From Streptomyces sp. SW4 (GTDB lineage: Bacteria; Actinomycetota; Actinomycetes; Streptomycetales; Streptomycetaceae): DNA of 64,000 nucleotides. The stretch spans positions 3,159,001 to 3,223,000 of the forward strand of contig QKWM01000004.1 of NCBI GenBank assembly GCA_003248315.1, given 5' to 3'. Every line of letters starts with the position of its first letter. The stretch's first letter is position 1. Position numbers and translations under genes: made by a program. Below are positions 47,197 to 56,728 of this stretch, one piece after another. The notes beneath the pieces were generated by a model that was not told where the DNA came from, made no database searches, and saw nothing but the letters and a program-made list of their open reading frames with translations.

Positions 47197-47769
47197 TCAG
47201 TCTTCCCAGAACGCCCAGAAGACGCCGACCTCCGTGTCCGACACGGCGACGAGGCCGCAGTCGGTGGTGTACACGGAGAGACACGCCCACTCCGCGCTGG
47301 GGTTCAGCAGATCGGCCTTCGGATTGCCCTGGGCGTCCGCCGCGTTGGTGAAGAAGCGGCCGTCCGGTCCGAAGCGGGAGAGGATCTTCCGGGAGCTGGT
47401 GAGGAGGGCGTCCCTTCGCTGCTCGAAGTCCGGGATCGCGGCGGCTTGGTACCCGTCTCCCTGGAGCGCGACAAGGAGCCGGCCGGCCGGGTCTCTCTCG
47501 ACCTCGTACAGGGAGTCCGCGAGCCGGTCGGCGCTCCAGGGCATGAAGGGGGACCCGATGCCGCTGGGGTCCTCATTGATCTCCGGCGCATGGTCGACCG
47601 ACAGCCAGTGGCGTGGATCCTCGGTCCGCAGCGCCATGACCGCAGCCACGTCGAGGAGCCAGTTTCCGTGGCTTCTCGGCCCCACGGCCGCGAACGTCCA
47701 GCCTCCGCCGAACAGGTCGAGCACGGCCGACGTCCAGGCAGCGGCATCGAGGACGGGCTCTTGGTTCAC
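47197..47769 (-). CDS. Hypothetical protein of 190 residues
   Basis: Unbroken frame starting at GTG 47769 with GAGGAAC upstream. The sequence (AAWTSAVLDLFGGGWTFAAV, DVAAVMALRTEDPRHWLSVD, SLYEVERDPAGRLLVALQGD, AEWACLSVYTTDCGLVAVSD, TEVGVFWAFWED) has no signal peptide or membrane helix. I recognise no family. The aromatic-rich, acidic C-terminus resembles small immunity-like or SMI1-like proteins only in general character. GC is visibly lower than in the flanking operons, so it may have arrived by transfer. It lies between the convergent end of the sugar operon and the 3' end of the ribose operon. Confidence 0.7.
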   Translation of the reverse strand: MNQEPVLDAAAWTSAVLDLFGGGWTFAAVGPRSHGNWLLDVAAVMALRTEDPRHWLSVDHAPEINEDPSGIGSPFMPWSADRLADSLYEVERDPAGRLLVALQGDGYQAAAIPDFEQRRDALLTSSRKILSRFGPDGRFFTNAADAQGNPKADLLNPSAEWACLSVYTTDCGLVAVSDTEVGVFWAFWED

Positions 47770-47908
47770 AGTTCCTCGCGAGAGTCGGCGGAGAAAATCT
47801 TCGGCGGTCCGTGCAACCCTTCCCCCTTCCGCCGGTCGTACTTGGCATCAGGGCGCCTCGGTGGGGGATCCGGGGGATTCGCGAGGGTCCTGGCAGGAGG
47901 GGAAACCC

Positions 47909-47941
47909 CGAGGGGGTCGGGTCCGTGATCCGGCCCCCTCG
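47909..47941 (-). terminator. Terminator of the ribose-type operon
   Basis: CGAGGGGGTCGG and CCGGCCCCCTCG pair at 11 of 12 positions around a 9-nt loop, 24 bp past the rbsD stop. Confidence 0.75.
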
Positions 47942-47964
47942 AAGCTGTCCGGGTGCGGGGGCGG

Positions 47965-48352
47965 TCAGAAGAAGACGCCGCAGCGCAGGAGGACGTTGGC
48001 GTACGGGCGGGCCTCGCCCGTGCGGACGACCAGGCGGGCGGAGGCCGACAGGGCCTTGAGGCGCTCGTGCGGGACCAGCTCCAGCGCGGGAAGTGCCCCG
48101 CCAGCAGGGCCGCCGCCTCCGGATTGGCGTGGCGCACCTCCTGCGCCGCCGTCGCCCCTCCGTCACCAGCTCCGCCAGCAGGCCGTCCAGCACCTCCGCG
48201 AAGGACGGCACCCCCGCCCGGAACGCCAGGTCCACCACCCGCGGCCCGTCCGGTACCGGCATGCCCGCGTCGCACACCAGCACCCCGTCGCCGTGGCCCA
48301 GCGCGGCCAGGGCGCCGGCCAGATGGCGGTTGAGGATCCCCGCGCGCTTCAC
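47965..48352 (-). CDS. rbsD: D-ribose pyranase RbsD (two frame breaks)
   Basis: Interconverts the pyranose forms and furanose of ribose before phosphorylation. The reconstructed 128 residues match the family: MKRAGILNRHLAGALAALGH, GVLVCDAGMPVPDGPRVVDL, AFRAGVPSFAEVLDGLLAEL and the C-terminal RTGEARPYANVLLRCGVFF. The first His (NRHLA) and the PYAN motif are active-site features of RbsD. Breaks near 48156 and 48088 each need one base. The GTG start overlaps the rbsK stop, so translation is coupled. Last gene of the operon, followed by a hairpin. Confidence 0.92.
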
Positions 48353-49251
48353 AGCGCCTCGACCTCCGCCGCCGTCGGGTACGACTCCTGCGCGCCCGCC
48401 CGCGTCACGGCCGCCGCCCCCACCCGGGCCGCGTACGCCGCCGCCTCGGCGAGCGGGGCGCCCGTGCCCAGCCGCCAGGCCAGCGCCGCGGTGAACGCGT
48501 CACCGGCACCCGTGGTGTCCACGGCGTCCACCTTCACCGACGGCACGCGCGCCACCCCTTCCGCCGACGCCACCAGCGCACCCTCGGCGCCCAGCGTGAC
48601 GACCACCGAGCGCGGCCCCTTCGCCAGCAGGATGCGCGCCCAGTCCTCCGGTTCCTCGCTCACCAGCGAGCCGCCGAGCAGCACCCGCGCCTCGTGCTCG
48701 TTGACGATCAGCGGATCGCAGGCGTCCATCACCTCGCGCGGCAGGGCACGCGGTGGGGACGGGTTCAGCACGAACCGGCTGCCCGGCGCCAGGCTCCGCA
48801 CCACCTCCACCACCGTCTCCATCGGGATCTCCAGCTGCGCGGAGACCACCCGCGAGGCGTGGAAGAGGCTCGCGGCGGCGCGTACGTCCCCCGGCGTCAG
48901 CCGGCCGTTCGCCCCCGGCGACACCACGATGCTGTTGTCCCCGGACGGGTCCACCGTGATCAGCGCGACACCGGTCGGCGCCTCGCCGACCAGCACGCCC
49001 ACCGTGTCCACGCCGGCCGCCCGCTGGGAGGCGAGCAGCAGCCGGCCGTAGTCGTCGTCGCCGACCCGCGCCAGCAGCGCCGTACGGGCGCCGAGCCGGG
49101 CGGCGGCCACCGCCTGGTTGGCGCCCTTGCCGCCCGGGTGGACGGCCAGGTCCGAGCCGAGCACCGTCTCCCCGGCCCCCGGGCGCCGCTCGACGCCGAT
49201 CACCAGGTCGGCGTTGGCCGACCCCACGACCAGGAGGTCGTAGTCGTACAT
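48349..49251 (-). CDS. rbsK: Ribokinase
   Basis: A PfkB-family kinase of 300 residues with no break that phosphorylates ribose at O5. It starts at ATG 49251 (MYDYDLLVVGSANADLVIGV). The upstream extension is not supported. Family signatures: HPGGKGANQAVAAARLGART (PfkB motif 1), PLIVNEHEARVLLG, and VDAVDTTGAGDAFTAALAWR (PfkB motif 2 with the catalytic Asp of GAGD). It lies between the permease-binding fusion and rbsD, as in other ribose operons. A small hairpin (49311-49335) precedes it. Confidence 0.95.
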   Translation of the reverse strand: MYDYDLLVVGSANADLVIGVERRPGAGETVLGSDLAVHPGGKGANQAVAAARLGARTALLARVGDDDYGRLLLASQRAAGVDTVGVLVGEAPTGVALITVDPSGDNSIVVSPGANGRLTPGDVRAAASLFHASRVVSAQLEIPMETVVEVVRSLAPGSRFVLNPSPPRALPREVMDACDPLIVNEHEARVLLGGSLVSEEPEDWARILLAKGPRSVVVTLGAEGALVASAEGVARVPSVKVDAVDTTGAGDAFTAALAWRLGTGAPLAEAAAYAARVGAAAVTRAGAQESYPTAAEVEAL

Positions 49252-49310
49252 GGGTTGTCTCCCCACTCTGCCCGTGTCTCCCCGCGTTCTCCATGGCCCG
49301 CACGGCCGGA

Positions 49311-49335
49311 GCGGGCGGTCACCTCGACCGCCCGC
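49311..49335 (-). terminator. Intra-operon hairpin before rbsK
   Basis: GCGGGCGGTC, ACCTC, GACCGCCCGC is a perfect 10-bp stem between the rbsC-rbsB gene and rbsK. It may attenuate or process the transcript. Confidence 0.5.
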
Positions 49336-49350
49336 CCGCACGCCGGTGGC

Positions 49351-51302
49351 TCAGCCGCCGAACCCGGCCACGTTCTCCTTCGTGACCACCTTCACCGGCA
49401 CCTTCACCGTCTCCTCGGTCTTCTCGTCCTCGGCCGCGCGCAGCGCGTTCTCCACCGCGATCCTGCCCAACTCCTTGGGCTGCTGCGCCACGGATGCGTA
49501 CAGCGTGCCCTCCTGGACCGCCTTCAGCCCGTCCGGCGTACCGTCGAACCCGACCACCTGCACCGACTTCCCGGCCTTCGCGCCGAGCGCCTTGATCGCG
49601 CCGAGCGCCATCTCGTCGTTCTCCGCGAAGACACCGTCGATGTCGGGGTGCGCCTGGAGGAGGTTGGTCATCACGTCCAGGCCCTTGGTGCGGTAGAAGT
49701 CCGCGGGCTGCCGGGCCACGACCTCGATGCCCGGGTACTCCTTCAGCCCCTCGGCGAACCCGGCGCCCCGCTCCCGGCTGGCGGAGGTTCCCGCCTGCCC
49801 CTGGAGGATGACGATCCTGCCCTTGCCGCCGAGCTTCTCGGCCAGCGCACGGGCGCCCAGCACGCCGCCCTCGACGTTGTCGGAGGCCACCAGCGCGGCT
49901 GTGTCGGCCTTGTTGACGCCGCGGTCGACGGCGATGACGGGATGCCGGCCTTGTTCGCCGCGCGCACCGCGGGCCCGGCCGCGTCGGAGTCCACCGGGTT
50001 GACGACGATCGACGACAGGCTGCCGCTGGTGAAGTTCTGCAGCTGGTTGGCCTGCTGCGAGGCGTCGTTCTGCGCGTCCGTGACCGTCAGGTCGACGCCC
50101 AGCTCCTCGGCGCGCTCCTCGGCACCCGCCCGGATCTGCACGAAGAACGGGTTGTTGAGGGTCGACAGCGACAGGCCGACCTTCTGCGTCTTCCCCGCGG
50201 AGGAACCGCCGTGCAGCAGCGAGGTCGCGCCGACGACCGCCACCGCCACCACGGCCGCGATCACGTACGTCAGCGCCTGCCGGCCCCTGCCGGTGCCGGA
50301 GGCGCCCGCCGCCGGCGTGGTCGCCCCGGCCTTGCGCCGCGCCGTGTCCAGCAGCACCGCCAGGGCGATGACGACGCCGATGACGACCTGCTGCCAGAAC
50401 GCCGACACGGACAGCAGGTTGAGGCCGTTGCGCAGCACCGCCAGGATCAGCGCGCCCACCAGGGTGCCGGAGGCCCGGCCGGTGCCGCCCGCGAGCGAGG
50501 CACCGCCGATGACGACGGCGGCGATGGCGTCCAGTTCGTAGCCCTGCGCGGCCTGCGGCTGCGCCGAGGACAGCCGGGCGGCGAGCACGATGCCCGCGGC
50601 GGCGGCGAACAGCCCGGAGAACGCGTAGATGGCGAGCTTCTGCCGCTTCACCCGCAGCCCCGACAGCCGGGCGGCCTCCTCGTTGCCGCCGATCGCGTAC
50701 ATCGACCGGCCGATGTACGTCCGGCCGAGGACGAACGCCGTGACCAGCCCCAGGACGACCATCACCAGCACGGGCACCGGAAGCCAGCCGCCCAGCGTGT
50801 CCCCGAGGTGCGAGACGGACTCCGGGACGGCGATCGGCGAGCCCTGGGAGACGACCAGCGACAGACCGCGCGCGACCGACAGCATGGCCAGCGTCGCGAT
50901 GAACGGCGGCAGCTTCCCGTACGAGATGAGGACACCGTTGACCAGGCCGCAGGCGATGCCGGTGGCGACCGCCAGCACCACCGCCAGCGGCACCGGCACC
51001 CCGGCCTCCGTCGCGGTCCAGGCCAGCACGGTGGCCGACAGCGCGGCGACCGAGCCGACCGACAGGTCGATGCCCGCGGACACGATCACGAAGGTCACGC
51101 CGAAGGCGAGGATCGCGGTCACCGCCGCCTGCACGCCGACGTTGAGCAGGTTGTCGGCGGTGAGGAAGTCGCCCGACAGCGCCGACAACGCGACGACGAG
51201 GACGATCAGCGCGGTCAGCGCGCCGTTGTCGAGCAGCAGGCGGCGCAGACCGCCGGAGGTGCCCCGCGCGCCCGCGGGCTTCTTGAGCGTGTCAGTGGCC
51301 AC
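49351..51302 (-). CDS. Fused ribose ABC permease and substrate-binding protein (one frame break)
   Basis: A bifunctional importer subunit of about 650 residues. The N-terminal 330 are an RbsC-type permease with about ten helices (ALTALIVLVVALSALSGDFL; GVTFVIVSAGIDLSVGSVAA; GGNEEAARLSGLRVKRQKLA is the cytoplasmic coupling loop). One more helix (YVIAAVVAVAVVGATSLL) anchors a C-terminal RbsB-like binding domain: KVGLSLSTLNNPFFVQIRAG, DLTVTDAQNDASQQANQLQN, GVFAENDEMALGAIKALGAK, SVQVVGFDGTPDGLKAVQEG. The break near 49940 needs one C. Streptomyces are known to carry this permease-binding fusion. It overlaps the rbsA end by 11 nt. Confidence 0.92.
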
Positions 51303-52827
51303 GGGAGGCCTCCGTTCCGTTGCTGGTTCCGTTGCCGGCGGGGTTGCTGACGGCCAGTGCCATCACGGCGTCCTGGGTGGCGTCCTCGGCGGCGAGTTCG
51401 CCGGCGATCCGGCCCTGCGCCATGACCAGCACCCGGTCGCTCATGCCGAGCACCTCGGGCAGATCGCTGGAGATCATCAGCACGGCGGCGCCGGCGGCCG
51501 TCAGCTCGTTGATCAGCTGGTAGATCTCGACCTTCGCGCCGACGTCGATGCCGCGCGTCGGCTCGTCGAGGATCAGCACCCTGGTGTCGGCCAGCAGCCA
51601 CTTGCCGATGACGACCTTCTGCTGGTTGCCGCCGGACAGCGTGCGCACGTGCTGGCCGAGGCCCGCCATCCGCACGCCGAGCTGCTCGGCGATCCGGGCC
51701 GCGGCCGCCCGCCGGCCCTTGAGGTCGACGAGCCCCGCGCGGGTGGCCGACCGCAGGGTGACCAGCCCGAGGTTCTCCTCGACGGAGGCGTCCAGCACCA
51801 GCCCCTGGCCCTTGCGGTCCTCGGGCACGAGGCCGATGCCGGCGGCCATGGCGGCGTTCACGTCGTGCCGCCGCAGCCGCGTCCCCGCGACGGTCACGGC
51901 TCCCGCGTCGTACGGGTCGGCGCCGAACACGGCCCGGACGACCTCGGTCCGCCCGGCGCCGACGAGGCCCGCGATGCCGACGACCTCACCGGCGTGCACC
52001 TCGAAGCTGACGTCGTGGAAGACGCCGTCGCGGGTCAGTCCCTCCACCGTGAGCAACGCCCCGCCCCGGTCGGCGGGTTCCCGCGGGTACTGCTGCTCGA
52101 TCGACCGCCCGACCATGAGCCGCACCAGTTCGTCCTCGGGCGTGGAGGCCGGTACCTGCCCGACGCTCCGGCCGTCCCGGATGACGGTGACCCGGTCGCC
52201 GAGGGCGGCGATCTCCTCCAGGTGGTGGGTGATGAAGACGATCCCGACCCCGTCCTCCCGCAGCCGCCGCACGATGGCGAACAGCTTCTCGACCTCCTCG
52301 GAGGTGAGCACGGCGGTCGGCTCGTCCATGATGAGCACGCGCGCGTCCAGGCTGAGCGCCTTCGCGATCTCCACCATCTGGAGCCGGGCGATGCCGAGTT
52401 CGCGGACACGCGCGCGTGGCGGGACGTCGACCCCGACCCGCCGGAGCAGGACCTCGGCCTCCGCCTCCATCCGCCTGCGGTCGATCACCCCGAACCGGCG
52501 CGGCTGCCGCCCGAGGAAGATGTTCTCGGCGACGGTCAGGTCCGGGACGAGGGTGAACTCCTGGTGGATGGTGGCGATCCCGAGGCGCTCGGAGTCCAGC
52601 GCGCCGTGGATGCGCACCTCTTCGCCGCCGACGAGGATCCGCCCGGCGTCGGGGGTGTGGGCGCCGGAGAGCATCTTGATGAGCGTGCTCTTGCCCGCGC
52701 CGTTCTCACCGAGCAGCACGTGCACCTCGCCCCGGCGCAGGTCGAAGTCCACGCCGTCGAGCGCGACCACGCCGGGGAAGGTCTTGCGGATGCCCTCGAT
52801 GCGCAGCAACTCGTCCGGGTTGCTCAC
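51292..52827 (-). CDS. rbsA: Ribose-type sugar ABC transporter ATP-binding protein
   Basis: A double-ATPase subunit of 511 residues of the RbsA/MglA/XylG type, energising the fused permease-binding protein. The start is GTG 52827 (SNPDELLRIEGIRKTFPGVV) with GAAGGAG upstream, overlapping the lacI stop. The much longer open frame upstream is a false fusion with lacI caused by lost bases. NBD1: GENGAGKSTLIKMLSGAH, LGIARLQMVEIAKALSLDAR, LIMDEPTAVLTSEEVEKLF. NBD2: GLVGAGRTEVVRAVFGADP (the usual RbsA variant), TLSGGNQQKVVIGKWLLADT, LILDEPTRGIDVGAKVEIYQ. The frame is unbroken from the chosen start. Confidence 0.95.
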   Translation of the reverse strand: MSNPDELLRIEGIRKTFPGVVALDGVDFDLRRGEVHVLLGENGAGKSTLIKMLSGAHTPDAGRILVGGEEVRIHGALDSERLGIATIHQEFTLVPDLTVAENIFLGRQPRRFGVIDRRRMEAEAEVLLRRVGVDVPPRARVRELGIARLQMVEIAKALSLDARVLIMDEPTAVLTSEEVEKLFAIVRRLREDGVGIVFITHHLEEIAALGDRVTVIRDGRSVGQVPASTPEDELVRLMVGRSIEQQYPREPADRGGALLTVEGLTRDGVFHDVSFEVHAGEVVGIAGLVGAGRTEVVRAVFGADPYDAGAVTVAGTRLRRHDVNAAMAAGIGLVPEDRKGQGLVLDASVEENLGLVTLRSATRAGLVDLKGRRAAAARIAEQLGVRMAGLGQHVRTLSGGNQQKVVIGKWLLADTRVLILDEPTRGIDVGAKVEIYQLINELTAAGAAVLMISSDLPEVLGMSDRVLVMAQGRIAGELAAEDATQDAVMALAVSNPAGNGTSNGTEASRGH

Positions 52828-53889
52828 GTCGTACTCCTTCGTACGGGGGAGGGGGACGGGGCGGAGGGGGAGGCGGGCGGGACGGCCGCGCGGGCGCCGC
52901 CGGTTCGCCGCACGAGCGGCGCACGACGAGCCGTGCCGGCAGGGTGACCGACGCACCGGGCCGTCCCTCGATCCGGTCGACCAGGGCCCGCACGGCGGCC
53001 CGCCCCAGCTCGCCCGTGGCTGGGCGACGGCGGTGATCGGCGGGTCGGTGTGCACGAACCACCGGATGTCGTCGAACGCGGCCAGGGCGAGGTCGTCCGG
53101 GACCCGCAGCCCGCGCGCGCGTACGGCGTCCAGCGCGCCGAGCGCCATCAGGTTGTCGGCGGCGAACACGACCTCGGGCGGCTCGGGCAGGTCGAGGAAG
53201 CCCTCGGTGACCCGCCGCCCGCTCTCGGCCTGGAAGTCGCCCTGGCCGACGTAGGCGTCGGGGAGGGGCAGGCCGTGCGCGGCCAGCGCCTCCCGGAAGG
53301 CGTCCACGCGCTCCCGCCCGGTGGTGGTGGCGGCCGGTCCCGCGATGATGGCCAGCCGCCGGTGCCCGAGCCGGTACAGGTGTGCGACCAGTTCCCGTAC
53401 GGCGCCCTTGCCGTCGGCCCGCACCACCGGCACGTCGACGCCCGGGATCCACCGGTCCACGAACACCATCGGGGTCCCGGCCCGCGCCGCCTCCAGCATC
53501 CGCGGGGAGCCGCCGTCGGTGGGCGAGACGAGGAGCCCGTCGATCCGCCGGTCCAGCAGTGTCGTGACGTGGTGGTCCTGGAGGTCGGGCCGCTCGTCGG
53601 CGTTGCCGATGATCACGCTGTAGCCGAGCGCGCGGGCCTCTTCCTCGACGGACCGGGCCAGCTCGGTGAAGTAGGGGTTCAGCACGTCGCTGATGACCAG
53701 CCCGAGGGTGCGGGTCTGGTCCGTCCGCAATGACCGGGCGACGGCGTTCGGCCGGTACCCCAGTTCCTCGACGGCGGCCAGCACGCGCGTGCGTGCGGCG
53801 TCGCTGACGGCGGGGTGCCCGTTGAGGACCCGCGACACCGTGGCGACGGACACCCCCGCCCGCGCGGCGACGTCCTTGATCCCGGCCAT
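52824..53889 (-). CDS. LacI-family regulator of the ribose-type operon (two frame breaks)
   Basis: About 355 residues. The HTH reads MAGIKDVAARAGVSVATVSR, then VLNGHPAVSDAARTRVLAAV. The effector domain has TLGLVISDVLNPYFTELARS, VDRWIPGVDVPVVRADGKGA, LGHRRLAIIAGPAATTTGRE and ALAAFDDIRWFVHTDPPITA. A break near 53025 joins VAQPTGELGRAAVRALVDRI and ASVTLPARLVVRRSCGEPAA. A second break in the G runs 52850-52890 brings the frame to TGA 52824, which overlaps the rbsA GTG. The tail is Pro-rich and poorly fixed. It heads the operon behind two inverted operator-like sites. ATG 53889 follows GAGGAGGT. Confidence 0.9.
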
Positions 53890-53906
53890 ACCGCTTCCAC
53901 CTCCTC

Positions 53907-53944
53907 GTGGAATCGTTTACACCCGGGATTGGAAACGATTACAC
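53907..53944. promoter_or_regulatory. Pair of inverted LacI-type sites upstream of the ribose-type operon
   Basis: GTGGAATCGTTTACAC (53907-53922; complement carries AAACGATT) and GGAAACGATTACAC (53931-53944) share AAACGATTnCAC in opposite orientation, just upstream of the lacI start. Autoregulation is expected. Confidence 0.7.
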
Positions 53945-53983
53945 AGGCGGGGCGCAAGGGTGGCCGAAGGCCCGAGACCCAAT

Positions 53984-54051
53984 CGTGACCGTGCGGGGCG
54001 GCGGCTCGTGACCGTGCGGGCGGCGGCTCGTGACCGTGCGGGGCGGTGGCT
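53984..54051. repeat. Three tandem copies of a 23-bp unit
   Basis: CGTGACCGTGCGGGGCGGCG-type units start at 53984, 54007 and 54029. The middle copy is one G shorter, again in a G run. They lie in the 280-bp gap between the LacI regulator and the LLM enzyme, where I see no gene. Confidence 0.75.
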
Positions 54052-54170
54052 CGTGGCCGGGGGCGGCCGGGATCCGGGCGTGACCGAAAACGGTGCGCCG
54101 ACCGGTGGGCGGGGCAGTGCCCGGCACGGGCCGGCGGGTCAGCGGTCGACGCCGGATGCCGGCCGGCGGA

Positions 54171-55164
54171 TCAGTGCCCGACGGGGGCCGGTACGCCCGC
54201 GTGCCGGGCGACCAGTTCGCAGGAGCGGAGCCGGTGCTCCAGGTCGTACACGGGGTGACCAGCATCAGCTCCTGCGCGCCGGTGCTCTCGACCAGCTCCG
54301 AGAGTCGCCCCACCACGGCCGGGGAGTGCCGTACGCCTGATGGGCGCGGAAGCCGTCCAGGCCCCGCCGCTCCTCGTCCGTGAACGGGTGCTCGGCCGCC
54401 TGCGCGGGCGTGGGGAACGCGATGTCGCTGCGTCCCTTGAGCAGTCCGGCCTTGACGACGTTCATCGGGCCGGCGAGCCGGGCCGCCTCCTCCTCGGTCG
54501 GGGCGCACACCGTCTCCACGCACAGCAGGACCCGCGGGTCGGCGCACCAGCGGGACGGCGTGAAGTGGGCGCGGTAGTGGCCGATCACGGCGGCGGTGTT
54601 GTCGGGCCGGATGTGGTGGGCGACGGCGACCGGAAGGCCCAGGCGCGCGGCGAGGGCGGCACCGGCGGTGCTGGAGGCGAGGAGCCAGGGCTCGGGGAGC
54701 GCCCCGAGGGCGGTGACGTCGTCCGCCAGGAACCCCAGGGTGGCGGCCACGTCGTCGCCGTACTCGTCGTCCGTGGGCGGCTCCGCGCCGCGCCGCAGCG
54801 CCCGCGCCGTGGGCTCGTCCAGCGTGCCCGGGCCCCGGCCGATCCCCAGGTCGACGCGGTCGGGGTGCAGCGCCGCGAGCGTGGCGAACTGCTCGGCCAG
54901 CATGATCGGCGTGTGGTTGGGGGCGAGGACGCCCCCGGAGCCCAGCCGGACGGTGGAGGTCGCCGCGGCGGCGTGGGCGATGAGGACGACGGGAGGGAAG
55001 GCGCCGATGGCGGGGGAGCGGTGGTGCTCGGCGTACCAGATCCTCCGGTAGCCCATCCCCTCCACCCGGCGGGCGAACTCGGCGGTGTCGCGCAGGGTCT
55101 CGGCGGCGTGGGTGCCGGTCTGCACCATCGCGACTTCCAGCACGGAGAGCGGCACGTCGATCAT
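54171..55164 (-). CDS. LLM-class flavin-dependent oxidoreductase (two frame breaks)
   Basis: A luciferase-like FMN/F420-dependent oxidoreductase of about 332 residues. It starts at ATG 55164 (MIDVPLSVLEVAMVQTGTHA). Typical segments: FARRVEGMGYRRIWYAEHHR, VRLGSGGVLAPNHTPIMLAE, QFATLAALHPDRVDLGIGRG and EPWLLASSTAGAALAARLGL. Breaks near 54330 and 54256 lead to SPAVVGRLSELVESTGAQEL and then MLVTPVYDLEHRLRSCELVA. The type resembles the alkanal monooxygenase-like MsnO8 group (the AEHHR region). Substrate unknown. It is monocistronic on present evidence. Confidence 0.85.
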
Positions 55165-55231
55165 GCGATCAGTATGGCCGACACCGTGGTGGGGAACGGC
55201 GGCTTCCGGCCGTCCGCCGGGCGGGGTGCCG

Positions 55232-55666
55232 TCAGGCGGCCGGCGAGGACGCCTCCCCGGGGCTCGCGACCTCGCACCACACGTACTTGCCGCGGTTGCC
55301 GTCCCGGGCGAGCGGCTGCCAGCCCCACACGTCGGCGCAGGCCCGCACCAGGGCGAGGCCCCGGCCCTCCTCCGCCTCCGCCGCCTGCTCGAACGGCCGC
55401 GGCGGCTCCGGCGGCGAGGGGTCGGCGTCCCAGGCGCCGATGCGCAGGGTGCCGGTTCCCGACCAGCGGACGCGGAGGGCCGCCGGTCCCTTGGTGTGGC
55501 GTACGGCGTTGGCGACCAGCTCCGCCGCCAGCAGTTCGGCGACGTCCGCGAGGCGGATCAGACCGTGCAGGGTGAGGATCAGGCGGAGGGTGCGGCGGCA
55601 GACGGTGACCGCGCGGAGGTCGTTGGGGATGTGGAGGGAATACTCCCACGGTTCGTGCTCGGGCAT
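55232..55666 (-). CDS. RsbW-like ATP-binding regulatory protein
   Basis: A 144-residue HATPase_c protein of the anti-sigma/serine-kinase type abundant in Streptomyces. The N-terminal segment SLHIPNDLRAVTVCRRTLRL precedes the Bergerat-fold motifs: VAELLAAELVANAVRH (N box with Glu and Asn), WDADPSPPEPP (degenerate G1 box) and EEGRGLALVRACADVWGWQP (G2 box). It ends YVWCEVASPGE. No break. It is divergent from the XRE regulator block; ATP-binding proteins of this type are often found beside XRE-DUF397 genes. The partner sigma factor or anti-anti-sigma is not in the window. Confidence 0.88.
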   Translation of the reverse strand: MPEHEPWEYSLHIPNDLRAVTVCRRTLRLILTLHGLIRLADVAELLAAELVANAVRHTKGPAALRVRWSGTGTLRIGAWDADPSPPEPPRPFEQAAEAEEGRGLALVRACADVWGWQPLARDGNRGKYVWCEVASPGEASSPAA

Positions 55667-55888
55667 GCGGACTCCTCGTCGGCGAGGGGAGTTGAGATCG
55701 AGCGGGCGTCCGGTGTCATTGCCGCGGCCGTCGTGGCAGGACGGAGCGGTGCGCTTCCGGAGGCCGGTGCGCTACGTGTGCGGTGCGTCACCGACGGTAG
55801 GGCTAACATGTCATACAGGGCAAGCCGGTTGCCTCATCTGACCCCGAACGGGTTGTATCGACACGCCCGTTGAACCGAGGAGCCGTCG

Positions 55889-56724
55889 ATGGTCTTGAGA
55901 CGCGAACCCACCGCACGGCAGATGCGTCTGGCCGTCGAACTGCGCAGGCTGCGCGACGCGGCAGGACTCACCGCCATCGAGGCGGCTGCGCTGCTCGGCG
56001 TGAGCCGGGTGCAGATCAGTCACATCGAGTCCGGGCTCGCGGGCGTGAGCGAGGAGCGGCTGCGTCGCCTCGCGGCGCACTACTCGTGCACGGACGAGAA
56101 GTTCGTCGACGCCCTCGTGGCCATGGCGACCGACCGCACGCGCGGCTGGTGGGAGGAGTACCGGGGGCTGCTGCCACATCGTTCCTGGACCTCTCGGAGC
56201 TGAACCACCACGCCACCTTCCGGCGTGACGTGGCGATCCTCTACGTCCCGGGCCTCTTGCAGACGGAGGAGTACGCCCGTGCCGTCTTCTCCGGACGAGT
56301 GCCCGAACTGACGCATGAGGAGCTCGAAGTCCGCGTCAGGCATCGGATGGAGTCCCAGAGGGTCACCGTTCCGTACGAGCTGGTGATCCACGAGGCGGCG
56401 CTTCGCATCAGGGTCGCCGACCGTGCCACGACGCGAACTCAGCTCATGAAGCTCCTGGAGCTATCCGAGGCGGACGCCATCACGGTACGGGTGATCCCCT
56501 TCGACCTCGACGGCTTCGCCAGGGCAGCGAGCACCATGACGTACCTGGGCGGCCCTGTCCCCAAACTGGACACCGTGGTACGGGACGTGCCCCACGGCTC
56601 GGCCTTCATCGATTCGGAAGCTCAGCTCAGCGCCTTCCGGACTCGCTTTCGTAAGGTAGAGGAAGTGTCACTCGACCGTGAACGGTCGCGCGACTTCATC
56701 AACCGGCTGGCGAAGGAGCTGTAA
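55889..56724 (+). CDS. XRE-family regulator with DUF5753 domain (one frame break)
   Basis: A WhiJ-like regulator of about 278 residues. ATG 55889 (MVLRREPTARQMRLAVELRR) follows GAGGAG. The HTH covers residues 12-70 (AGLTAIEAAALLGVSRVQIS; HIESGLAGVSEERLRRLAAH). The frame breaks near 56171; one restored C joins YRGLLP to TSFLDLSELNHHATFRRDVA. The DUF5753 domain continues ILYVPGLLQTEEYARAVFSG, HEELEVRVRHRMESQRVTVP and AITVRVIPFDLDGFARAAST. Genes of this kind sit with DUF397 proteins and an RsbW-like ATPase and can affect development and antibiotic production. That pattern is complete here. Confidence 0.92.
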
Positions 56725-56728
56725 GACC

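Noticed and set aside
51292..52827. Defective second Walker A in RbsA (GLVGAGRTE)
   Set aside because: This variant is normal in the second ATPase domain of the RbsA/MglA family.
51292..53889. 865-residue LacI-RbsA fusion
   Set aside because: The middle part is out-of-frame Arg/Pro-rich sequence. The LacI tail and the RbsA start with its own ribosome site are both evident when single bases are restored.
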